Part shown: piece by piece, positions 8,768 to 14,434 of the stretch
Layout: every line of letters starts with the position of its first letter
Numbering within the stretch: the stretch's first letter is position 1
Notes under the pieces: model-generated
Seen by the model: only the letters and a program-made list of their open reading frames with translations
The model's database searches: none
What the model was told of the DNA's origin: nothing
Origin: Prochlorococcus marinus str. MIT 9515
GTDB taxonomy: Bacteria > Cyanobacteriota > Cyanobacteriia > PCC-6307 > Cyanobiaceae
Assembly (NCBI RefSeq): GCF_000015665.1
Contig: NC_008817.1
Coordinates: 124,001-188,000 of the forward strand
DNA: 64,000 bases
Direction of reading: 5' to 3'
Made by a program: the position numbers and the translations under genes

Positions 8768-8800
8768 ATAAAAAAAAGACCAGAGAAAGGTGTCTCTGGT
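8768..8800 (-). terminator. terminator of the island's minus-strand gene block
   Basis: Read on the minus strand, ACCAGAGA and TCTCTGGT form an 8-bp perfect stem with a 6-base loop (stem arms at 8779-8786 and 8793-8800), followed by C and about eight T. It lies about 90 bases after the last gene of the block (stop at 8892). Confidence 0.75.
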
Positions 8801-8891
8801 ATGTAAATTAAATCTTAAAAGTTAATTCTTTTTCTTAGAGCGAATATCTATTTTCCCCATATCTATTTATTTGATTATTGAAAAGATGATT

Positions 8892-9299
8892 TTATTTTGA
8901 TGAATTCGCTTTCATTCTCATTTTATAGAAACTCTCTTCGCATCTCATTATCATTCCTTTGTATCCCTCAGGAAAACTAGGCATATAGTTTTTCAATATA
9001 AAATCTTCTGGGAAAACGCCTTTAATTAGAAAGACCACTTTTTTATCTTTTTTAATTAGGAAATGTGGAGGGAAATCCTTCATTAATTTTTCCCAAGTTT
9101 CATCTGAGGCAATCATTCCTTTGTAATCATCAGGGAAATGCTCTCTCATGATTGGTTTAACTGCAAGGGAAGCAGGAAATCCAGTGAGGATACGAAAGTA
9201 AACTACTTTCTTTTGCTCTAAAACAAAATATGGAAATGGTATGGGTTTTTTCCCGTATTTCTTTGCATATTCATCTGTATATTGCGATTTTCTTATCAT
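8892..9299 (-). CDS. hypothetical protein with two FP-x2-YK domains
   Basis: This 135-residue protein holds two copies of a roughly 45-residue unit. The first (about 24-72) has GFPASLAV, then HFPDDYKGMIASDETWEKL. The second (about 76-124) has GVFPEDFI, then SFPEGYKGMIMRCEESFYKM. Each begins with a beta-like strand (VVYFRI, VVFLIK). Single copies occur in the proteins at 9711-9914 and, more diverged, 10725-10913. No known fold is recognised. Its ATG overlaps the previous stop (TAATG), so it is the last gene of a coupled set. It is soluble, with no cysteine pair or obvious catalytic motif. Confidence 0.7.
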   Translation of the reverse strand: MIRKSQYTDEYAKKYGKKPIPFPYFVLEQKKVVYFRILTGFPASLAVKPIMREHFPDDYKGMIASDETWEKLMKDFPPHFLIKKDKKVVFLIKGVFPEDFILKNYMPSFPEGYKGMIMRCEESFYKMRMKANSSK

Positions 9300-9532
9300 T
9301 ATTTTTTGATTTTCTTCTCAAACTCTTTAAACGATGATTTCAATTGTCCTTTATTTTCAACTGGATCATCTTTATCCAACCCTCTGATTTTTCTCCATCT
9401 GGAGTACATATAACCCAGATAGATCCCTTGCATAAAATTCTTTGCTCCATTCTCTAAAAGATTCTTCTGAAATTTATCGTTAAATCTTCCACTTTCTAAT
9501 AATTCTTTTTTCCAATCTATTTCTTTCTTCAT
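9299..9532 (-). CDS. hypothetical protein, 77 aa, paralogue of the next gene upstream
   Basis: I chose the ATG at 9530-9532, which overlaps the upstream stop as ATGA; a longer frame to 9601 only shadows the preceding gene. The 77 residues begin MKKEIDWKKELLESGRF, continue with a Gly-containing helical stretch (KNFMQGIYLGYMYSRWRK) and end Lys-rich. W-x-K-x2-L, a central LL-x2-G-x-K and a late LG line up with the 61-residue protein at 9529-9714, so the two look like tandem paralogues. Function unknown. Confidence 0.65.
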   Translation of the reverse strand: MKKEIDWKKELLESGRFNDKFQKNLLENGAKNFMQGIYLGYMYSRWRKIRGLDKDDPVENKGQLKSSFKEFEKKIKK

Positions 9533-9714
9533 TGCTGTTGCTGCTCCTCTTGTCTTTTCTTCAATTTTTCGTATTCCACATGCAGAACACCTAAACGCCA
9601 AGCACCTTTTAATCCTTTTACACCTCCCATTAGGAGTTTTGCGTCAGAAGGCGAGTGAGATTTCATGTTTAAGAAATCTTTTTGCCAAGAAGTGTCGTCC
9701 CATTTATTGCTCAT
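9529..9714 (-). CDS. hypothetical protein, 61 aa
   Basis: This short protein starts MSNKWDDTSWQKDFLN, has a glycine-rich helix (MGGVKGLKGAWRLGVLHVEY) and ends in a charged Gln run (EEQQQQ). It overlaps the genes on each side by 4 bases (ATGA at 9711-9714 and at 9529-9532), a strong sign of translational coupling and of real coding. It resembles its downstream neighbour in layout. No family recognised. Confidence 0.65.
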   Translation of the reverse strand: MSNKWDDTSWQKDFLNMKSHSPSDAKLLMGGVKGLKGAWRLGVLHVEYEKLKKRQEEQQQQ

Positions 9715-9914
9715 ACTTTCCCCCCATACTTTTTGAACTCATCCAAAGAATTTACAACTATGCTCTTGTAATCACTTGGAAACCTTTGCTTCATTATATC
9801 TGGGATTTCTAAGCAATCTGGATAGGGATTATGCAAATAAAAGATCACTTCCTTCTTTCCCTTCAAAACGATGTAATTAGATAGTCCCCCTGCATAATTA
9901 TTCTCTTTTTTCAT
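9711..9914 (-). CDS. hypothetical protein with one FP-x2-YK domain
   Basis: This 67-residue protein is a single copy of the unit seen twice at 8892-9299: a strand KKEVIFYLHNPYPD, then MKQRFPSDYKSIVVNS and a C-terminal FKKYGGKV. It is the first gene of a four-gene run in which every junction overlaps (9914 down to 8892). The presence of one-copy and two-copy forms in one operon suggests duplication within the element. Function unknown. Confidence 0.65.
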   Translation of the reverse strand: MKKENNYAGGLSNYIVLKGKKEVIFYLHNPYPDCLEIPDIMKQRFPSDYKSIVVNSLDEFKKYGGKV

Positions 9915-9953
9915 ACTGCCACCTCTTGTCTAACAATTCTTTGAACCATTGAT

Positions 9954-10310
9954 CTAATATTCCATATCATCATTGAAATCATATCCATATCCATTTTCAG
10001 TATTTGTAAGTTCTTCCAAAACTAATCTTTCAATACTCTCCTCAAATGGGACATTTTCTTCCTGAAGCATTGCAACTCCATCACCGTGTTCAATGATATT
10101 AGTGAATGCTTTTGTGATATCCATTTTAATATCAACATCAGAGTAATCCTTATCAATTCCTTTGAATTGGTTGAGAGCACCAATTCGTTTTAACTTAACT
10201 AAATCAGGATCTCTATCTACTTTTTCTGGATACATTCCATCAAAAAATTTTATAAAGAAAGCGTTTACGCTCTCTTGAAGAATCGAAAGTTTATCAACAG
10301 CACTATCCAT
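9954..10310 (-). CDS. acidic hypothetical protein, 118 aa
   Basis: A soluble 118-residue protein with a clear ATG (complement of 10308-10310). The C-terminal half is strongly acidic (FEESIERLVLEELTNTENG, then DFNDDMEY). The first half is predicted helical (AVDKLSILQESVNAFFIKFF). It lies 39 bases upstream of the FP-x2-YK run, so it may share the transcript. No motif recognised. An acidic tail is common in DNA-mimic or protein-binding factors, but that is only a possibility. Confidence 0.6.
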   Translation of the reverse strand: MDSAVDKLSILQESVNAFFIKFFDGMYPEKVDRDPDLVKLKRIGALNQFKGIDKDYSDVDIKMDITKAFTNIIEHGDGVAMLQEENVPFEESIERLVLEELTNTENGYGYDFNDDMEY

Positions 10311-10400
10311 AATAATTCTTTGGATTTCCTAAACCATTTTTATCATTTTAAAGAACTTGTCAATTAATTTTGTAAGGGTGGATTCGATAACTTTAATAAA

Positions 10401-10718
10401 TTAGTTAATTATTTTTTTAATTTTTTCTAAATTCCATTTATCAAATATTAATTTCATTTCCCTTTCGTAGTTTCTTACTTTCTTTGAGAAAGGTAGTTGT
10501 TGAATAATTATCCCAAAGGGCAATCTAATAAAAGAAGAAATATAAACTATATAAAACTCAACGAAAGATGGTTTTTTTGGAAGCGGTAAATTTTTTACAT
10601 ATGCCCAATCAATGCATGGTTTTAGTTGCTCATCACTAGCAGCAATATTTTTTCTACATCTCCACCAAGAGAATAGATAAATGCAAATAAAAATCGGTAG
10701 TGGAAGAAGTCGCAACAT
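10401..10718 (-). CDS. hypothetical membrane protein, 105 aa
   Basis: A hydrophobic N-terminal segment (LRLLPLPIFICIYLFSWW, about 2-19) is followed by RCRK, a polar stretch and a second hydrophobic run (VEFYIVYISSFIRLPFGIII, about 53-72), then a basic C-terminus. Two membrane passes are likely. It is separated from the 9954-10310 gene by 90 bases and starts 6 bases after the 10725-10913 gene. Family unknown. Confidence 0.55.
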   Translation of the reverse strand: MLRLLPLPIFICIYLFSWWRCRKNIAASDEQLKPCIDWAYVKNLPLPKKPSFVEFYIVYISSFIRLPFGIIIQQLPFSKKVRNYEREMKLIFDKWNLEKIKKIIN

Positions 10719-10724
10719 TAAATA

Positions 10725-10913
10725 TCAAGGAGAATTTTTCTTTTTGATTGAATCAAAGGTTTCTTTATTACATATCCTCATTTTGTAAGTGGGGTAACGT
10801 GTATGCCACCACTTATTGACCGCCATCGCAATCTGACTTTTAGGATTGCCACAAATATGAACCCATAGAGTTTTATCAGATTCCCTTTTGAAGTGTTCCC
10901 ATGAGGTACTCAT
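10725..10913 (-). CDS. hypothetical protein, 62 aa, diverged FP-x2-YK-like domain
   Basis: The 62 residues include LWVHICGNPKSQIAMAV, then HTRYPTYKMRICNKETFDSI. The order (strand, G-x-P, hydrophobic helix, Y/F-P-x-YK-M, later E-x-F-x2-I) follows the units at 8892-9299 and 9711-9914, though identity is low. I treat it as a possible distant member. It precedes the membrane-protein gene by 6 bases. Confidence 0.55.
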   Translation of the reverse strand: MSTSWEHFKRESDKTLWVHICGNPKSQIAMAVNKWWHTRYPTYKMRICNKETFDSIKKKNSP

Positions 10914-10942
10914 AGATTCATATTAGAGTGATAGTTTAGTTT

Positions 10943-11158
10943 TTATGAAAACTCTTTAAAGTCAAAAGAAAAATGAGGAGAATCAAGAGGTTCTTCCTGA
11001 ATATCTGAATATCTTATGCCGTGCGCTTCCGCAATATCTTCATCTTCAAATAACTCATCGTATCTTATGCACTCATTATCTACAAAGTCGGTGAGTGCTT
11101 TTGACTCCTGAATTATTTCTACTCCTATTGAATGTGAAAAGATAGTCTTAACAACCAC
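10943..11158 (-). CDS. acidic hypothetical protein, 71 aa
   Basis: This 71-residue protein starts at a GTG (complement of 11156-11158). It is very acidic: YDELFEDEDIAEAHGIRYS and SDIQEEPLDSPHFSFDF. It would be the first gene of the minus-strand block, reading away from the two small plus-strand genes. No family is recognised, and with a GTG start and no strong ribosome site, coding is less certain than for its neighbours. Confidence 0.45.
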   Translation of the reverse strand: MVVKTIFSHSIGVEIIQESKALTDFVDNECIRYDELFEDEDIAEAHGIRYSDIQEEPLDSPHFSFDFKEFS

Positions 11159-11232
11159 AAAGCACTTCTACTCGGGTATTATTACCCTATGAATTTAAAG
11201 TAAATAGGGGGATAATAAAGGGGTAGAGATAT

Positions 11233-11266
11233 AGGAGGTTTTATGAGACTCACCACTCCATTCACT
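11233..11266 (+). repeat. duplicated ribosome-site/start block, copy 1
   Basis: This 34-bp block holds AGGAGG, four T, the ATG at 11243 and the first eight codons. It matches 31 of 34 bases at 11415-11448; the three differences are transitions. The AGGAGG is a strong Shine-Dalgarno site, much better than those of neighbouring core genes. Confidence 0.7.
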
Positions 11267-11401
11267 GCCTTCAGAAATGCAACTTCAGATATTTGGAGAA
11301 TGCATGACTTTAACTATCAATTACCAAAAGATCAAAGGCAAGGATATTGGGAAAAAGAATGCATAGATCATCCAACCAGTGCTCATTGCAAAGTTTACTA
11401 A
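11243..11401 (+). CDS. small hypothetical protein, 52 aa
   Basis: ATG at 11243, 5 bases after AGGAGG, opens 52 codons beginning MRLTTPFTAFRNATSDIWRM, with two cysteines near the end (KECIDHPTSAHCKVY). The strong ribosome site, clean stop at 11399-11401 and the paralogue just downstream support coding. The first eight residues are shared with that paralogue (MKLITPFT); the rest differs. Function unknown. It has no hydrophobic helix. Confidence 0.6.
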   Translation: MRLTTPFTAFRNATSDIWRMHDFNYQLPKDQRQGYWEKECIDHPTSAHCKVY

Positions 11402-11414
11402 TTAACAATTAATA

Positions 11415-11448
11415 AGGAGGTTTTATGAAACTCATTACTCCATTCACT
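11415..11448 (+). repeat. duplicated ribosome-site/start block, copy 2
   Basis: Second copy of the block at 11233-11266, with AGGAGG at 11415-11420 and the ATG at 11425. Only the 5' end is duplicated; beyond the eighth codon the two genes are unrelated in sequence. Confidence 0.7.
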
Positions 11449-11571
11449 ATCCTCAATCAAAAATTTCATGAAATGGATTTGATTAGAGATGCAATGAAGA
11501 ACAGAAGATTAGCAACAGAAAGATTGCATGATGATCTCAGGAAAATGTACAAAAAGCATCAATTTGCTTAA
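11425..11571 (+). CDS. small hypothetical protein, 48 aa
   Basis: Opens MKLITPFTILNQKFHEMD and continues as a basic, helix-forming peptide (KNRRLATERLHDDLRKMYKK) to a stop at 11569-11571. It has the same strong ribosome site and leader as the 52-residue gene, 23 bases upstream. The stop overlaps the convergent integrase remnant by a few bases. A small basic helical protein could bind nucleic acid, but no motif proves this. Confidence 0.6.
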   Translation: MKLITPFTILNQKFHEMDLIRDAMKNRRLATERLHDDLRKMYKKHQFA

Positions 11572-11753
11572 ATCTTTAATCCTTGTTTAATCAAAGTCTT
11601 AGACCACCATTCCATTAATTTGCTTCTCTTATCTAAAAGAGTCGAGCGATCATAATGACCTCTAGTGCTATTTAGATGTCCCATTCTTCCTAATTGACGA
11701 TCAATAATTTCATAATCAAAATTATGTTCTTGACTTGCTGTTATGGGTAATTT
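11568..11753 (-). pseudogene. tyrosine recombinase (P4-type integrase), C-terminal remnant
   Basis: Read on the minus strand from a stop at 11754-11756, about 61 codons follow, including EIIDRQLGRMGH, then HYDRSTLLDKRSKLMEWWSK, ending at TAA (11568-11570). In P4-like integrases this region follows the catalytic R-H-R box: a V/I-I-x-RQL-x-H element carries the second-histidine region, and the Y is the nucleophile before R-A/S-x-YL-x3-R-x2-LM-x-WW. Here the spacing and the H-Y-x-R-S...LM-x-WW tail match. The N-terminal and most of the catalytic domain are gone; the repeat gene starts right beyond the break. The element cannot excise with this copy. Confidence 0.75.
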
Positions 11754-11767
11754 TTAATCTCTTATTG

Positions 11768-12073
11768 CTATGACTTTCCTATTTTTGAACCCATACCTTT
11801 CTTGAGTTCCTTTTGATATGCCTCTTTGCTTGAGATTATGATATCTTCAATCGATAATTTATTAAATAATGACTTTCCTATTTTTGAACCCATACCTTTC
11901 TTGAGTTCCTTTTGATATGCCTCTTTGCTTGAGATTATGATATCTTCAATCGATAATTTATTAAATAATGACTTTCCTATTTTTGAACCCATACCTTTCT
12001 TAAGTTCCTTTTGATATGCCTCTTTGCTTGAGAGTGTGATATCTTCAATCGATAATTTATTAAATAATGACAT
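11768..12073 (-). CDS. triple-repeat protein (3 x 33 residues)
   Basis: After a start at 12071-12073 the protein (101 aa) consists of three nearly identical 33-residue units, each SLFNKLSIEDI, then SSKEAYQKELKKGMG and SKIGK. The units are separated by no linker. Each unit predicts as charged helix ending in a flexible Gly hinge. The array keeps the frame exactly. An in-frame upstream start (12106) would add 11 residues that are the shadow of the AlpA-like reading frame. Unrecognised family; a repeated peptide-binding or nucleic-acid-binding module is possible. Confidence 0.6.
   Translation of the reverse strand: MSLFNKLSIEDITLSSKEAYQKELKKGMGSKIGKSLFNKLSIEDIIISSKEAYQKELKKGMGSKIGKSLFNKLSIEDIIISSKEAYQKELKKGMGSKIGKS
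11772..12068 (-). repeat. tandem repeat, 3 x 99 bp
   Basis: Units begin at 11772, 11871 and 11970. They differ at only a few positions, for example a G/A in the AGTT-CC stretch and a change of ATTATG to GTGTGA in the unit closest to the start codon. Near identity over synonymous as well as other positions points to recent expansion. Confidence 0.9.
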
Positions 12074-12106
12074 TTTTATTTGTAAAATTGCTTTGTAGAT
12101 GATCAC

Positions 12107-12274
12107 TTAAGTTCTCAATTCTTTTATAACCCATAGCAATTTGCACTTCAATTGTGTGAGATCTTTTTTTACAAATTTTCCTATTTTGATGAAACGATCA
12201 ATTGTTGATACTGAAATACCAAGTAGATCTGATACTTCTTTCATGCTTAAAAATGGACGATTTGGTGCGTTCAT
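12107..12274 (-). CDS. AlpA-like regulator/excisionase, apparently frameshifted
   Basis: The minus-strand frame starts MNAPNRPFLSMKEVSDLLGI, then SVSTIDRFIKIGKFVKK. FLS-M-K-E-V-S-x-LLG-IS-x-STI-x-R-x2-K-x-GKF is the winged-helix start of AlpA/Xis proteins, which control prophage or P4-type integrase genes. At an A7 run (complement of 12164-12170) the frame goes on for only 20 more residues to a stop at 12107-12109. A -1 shift there instead gives KKRSHTIEVQIAMGYKRIE and more, ending at 12060, for a total near 71 residues, the usual AlpA length. It is either a mutation or programmed slippage. Confidence 0.6.
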   Translation of the reverse strand: MNAPNRPFLSMKEVSDLLGISVSTIDRFIKIGKFVKKDLTQLKCKLLWVIKELRT

Positions 12275-12297
12275 GTGGTGGCGATATGGTGGCGAAA
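12275..12297 (+). repeat. integrase arm-type repeats, right cluster (2 x TGGTGGCGA)
   Basis: This 23-bp block is identical to 8683-8705. The 9-mer lies at 12276-12284 and 12287-12295, both in the same orientation as the left cluster. It sits directly upstream of the AlpA-like start and 63 bases from attR. Adjacent AlpA-family binding would fit its position. Confidence 0.6.
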
Positions 12298-12359
12298 ATG
12301 CCCAAATCTTCTATTTTTTTATTTCATATTCTGTCAGGGACTATCAGGAAATATTAATT

Positions 12360-12379
12360 CGATTTCCGCTCGGGGAGTT
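12360..12379 (+). repeat. attR of the tRNA-Asn element
   Basis: CGATTTCCGCTCGGGGAGTT copies the 3' end of the tRNA-Asn gene with three changes. It is not part of a full tRNA. It marks the far end of the element, about 3.8 kb from the tRNA. Confidence 0.75.
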
Positions 12380-12395
12380 ATATTTTCAAGTTCCA

Positions 12396-12430
12396 AAGAC
12401 TTCAAGTTATTCCACTTGAGGTCTTTTTCT
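12396..12430 (+). terminator. hairpin next to attR, relic of the tRNA terminator
   Basis: AAGACTTCAAGT (12396-12407) and ACTTGAGGTCTT (12414-12425) form a long stem followed by a T-rich run. It resembles the terminator after tRNA-Asn (8577-8610) and so looks like the original terminator, displaced by integration. Confidence 0.65.
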
Positions 12431-12620
12431 CTCTCAAGAAAAGTTAGTAGATACCAATAACATCTAAAATTTTAATATATCTTCCATTATTAAAAAAAAT
12501 TTTGGTTAATGATTTCATATGTGGATTGAAATTTATATTTAGTTTCAGGCGTATTTAATAGAAATAGTAAATTTCAGGTTAGAGTTAAATGTCAAAGTCT
12601 TTTCTCTCTATAAAAATTTA

Positions 12621-13250
12621 ATGAGTAATAATTGTTGTCAAAATAAAACCAAAGATATAAAAAAAATTCAAAAACAACACTCTAATGTTTTATGGATTGT
12701 TCTTTTTATAAATCTTATAATGTTCGTTATCGAACTTGTGGGCGGGTTGAATGCAAAATCTTTAGCACTCAATGGGGATTCGCTTGATATGCTTGGTGAT
12801 TCTCTAGTCTATGGAAGTAGCTTATTCGTAATTTATAAATCCAAATATGCGCAAGCAAGAGTGGCATTGCTAAAAGGTTTTATTATGTTTGGATTTGGAT
12901 TGATAATTCTTATTAGAGGTTTATATAAATTATATATATGGTCAATACCCTTTACTCAAACAATGCAAAGTCTTGGAATTCTCGCTTTAGCAGCAAATTT
13001 ATCTTGCTTATTTCTTTTGACGAAGTATAGAAAAGATAATCTAAATTTGTCTTCAGTTTGGTTGTGTTCAAGAAACGATATTACTGCAAACGTATCAATT
13101 CTGATTTCTGCATGGATAACAAATATCTATTCCTCTCCCGTACCAGATATTATGGTTGGTTTTCTACTGACATTCGTTTTTATCAAATCTTCTTTGAAAG
13201 TCATTAAAGCATCTCAAAAGGAATTATCTTTAGGTATGAATCAACTTTAA
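12621..13250 (+). CDS. cation-diffusion-facilitator (CDF)-like efflux protein
   Basis: About 209 residues with some six membrane segments. The first metal-site helix reads VIELVGGLNAKSLALNGDSL then DMLGDSLVYG, with Asp positions replacing the H-x3-D of Zn transporters. A second site lies in NDITANVSILISAWITN and PDIMVGFLL. It lacks the cytosolic C-terminal domain of many CDFs, so it is a short member. A Cys pair occurs near the N-terminus (NNCCQNK). A Zn, Mn, Fe or Co substrate cannot be read from this. It lies just outside attR and is not tied to the element by overlap. Confidence 0.75.
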   Translation: MSNNCCQNKTKDIKKIQKQHSNVLWIVLFINLIMFVIELVGGLNAKSLALNGDSLDMLGDSLVYGSSLFVIYKSKYAQARVALLKGFIMFGFGLIILIRGLYKLYIWSIPFTQTMQSLGILALAANLSCLFLLTKYRKDNLNLSSVWLCSRNDITANVSILISAWITNIYSSPVPDIMVGFLLTFVFIKSSLKVIKASQKELSLGMNQL

Positions 13251-13253
13251 TAT

Positions 13254-14327
13254 TTATTTCTTATTTCCAATTCTATTGCCTGCGTAACCTGATTTTTGCA
13301 TCATTGAATGAATCCACTTAGAGTGATTCAGATACCAATAAATAGTTTTTTTTAACCCATCTTCAAAAGTTACTTTAGGAGTCCAACCTAACTTTTCTTT
13401 GATTAAATTTGAATTTATGGCGTATCTAATATCATGCCCCGGTCTGTCTGTAACATTTTTAATAAGAGATTCATGAGGAAATTCTTTGGGAGCAACCGCA
13501 TCAAGAATTTTACATATTTGAAGTTGAACTTCTTTATTAGTTCTCTCACCAAATCCCCCTATACAGTAACTCTTTCCAACTTCTCCCTTTTCAGCGATAA
13601 GTAATAAAGCTTCTACATGATCTTCTACATATAACCAATCTCTTACATTTAAACCATTTCCATAAAGAGGTATTTTTTCCCCTTTAATTCCTTTTAAAAT
13701 ACTTAAAGGGATAAGTTTTTCTGGGAATTGATATGGCCCAAAGTTGTTACTACAATTCGAAATTATAGTAGGTAAACCATATGTATGGTACCAACTTTGT
13801 GCCAAATGATCACTAGAGGCTTTACTAGCAGAATATGGACTTCGAGGAGAATATTTAGTATTCTCATCAAATTTTCCATCTAATCCCAATGATCCGAAGA
13901 CTTCATCTGTGCTTATGTGAATAAATCTAAATAATTGTTTTTTATTATCACTTAATTTTTTCCAATAAGCTCTTGAGGCCTCAAGTAAATTAAAAGTTCC
14001 TATGATGTTGCTCTCTATAAATTTTAATGGGTTATCAATTGATCGATCAACATGACTTTCAGCTGCAAGATGTATTATCAAATTAGGATTTATCTCTTTG
14101 ACTAAATTTTCTAATATTTCTTTGTTCCTTAAATCAATTTTCAAGAAGAAATGTCTAAATTTATAGTCCTCTGAATTTTTTATCCACGATAAGTCACTTG
14201 CATAGCCCATTTGATCCAAGTTATAAACAACCCAGTCTTTTTTTTCTTGCAATATCTTTCTTATTAAAGTCCCTCCAATAAAGCCTGCTCCTCCCGTAAC
14301 AATTATCTTATATTTGTTTTTTATCAT
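13254..14327 (-). CDS. rfbB: dTDP-glucose 4,6-dehydratase
   Basis: This 357-residue SDR enzyme makes dTDP-4-keto-6-deoxyglucose, the entry to rhamnose and other deoxysugars of surface glycans. It has GGAGFIGGTLI (about 12-22), the STDEVFG motif, YSASKASSDH with the YxxxK pair, and the substrate motif NVRDWLYVEDH. rfbA, rfbC and rfbD are not nearby, which is unusual for this pathway. Neighbours are a GT61 transferase and an ABC exporter on opposite strands, in line with a surface-sugar role. Length fits the family. Confidence 0.9.
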   Translation of the reverse strand: MIKNKYKIIVTGGAGFIGGTLIRKILQEKKDWVVYNLDQMGYASDLSWIKNSEDYKFRHFFLKIDLRNKEILENLVKEINPNLIIHLAAESHVDRSIDNPLKFIESNIIGTFNLLEASRAYWKKLSDNKKQLFRFIHISTDEVFGSLGLDGKFDENTKYSPRSPYSASKASSDHLAQSWYHTYGLPTIISNCSNNFGPYQFPEKLIPLSILKGIKGEKIPLYGNGLNVRDWLYVEDHVEALLLIAEKGEVGKSYCIGGFGERTNKEVQLQICKILDAVAPKEFPHESLIKNVTDRPGHDIRYAINSNLIKEKLGWTPKVTFEDGLKKTIYWYLNHSKWIHSMMQKSGYAGNRIGNKK

Positions 14328-14434
14328 GAAATATGTAAAATAAATAAATTTTTCTTTATAAAAGAAACTTTAAATAATGATAGGATATTCCTAAATTAGC
14401 TCTTATTTATTAATAGCAATAATTATATTTTTTA

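Noticed and set aside
8587-8811. 74-codon plus-strand ORF after tRNA-Asn
   Set aside because: It covers the terminator, the TGGTGGCGA arm cluster and the minus-strand terminator, and has no ribosome site; its WW-rich middle is just the arm repeats translated.
11772-12068. CRISPR-like array
   Set aside because: The three 99-bp units are contiguous, with no variable spacers, and encode protein in one frame; there are no cas genes.
8611-12345. Inverted similarity between the left and right element ends (CCCTGAC...AATAGAAGAT)
   Set aside because: There is a partial match on opposite strands, but the AT-rich context and gaps make it likely chance.
12141-12419. 92-codon plus-strand ORF
   Set aside because: It is antisense to the AlpA-like gene and runs over the arm repeats and attR; its content is explained by those features.
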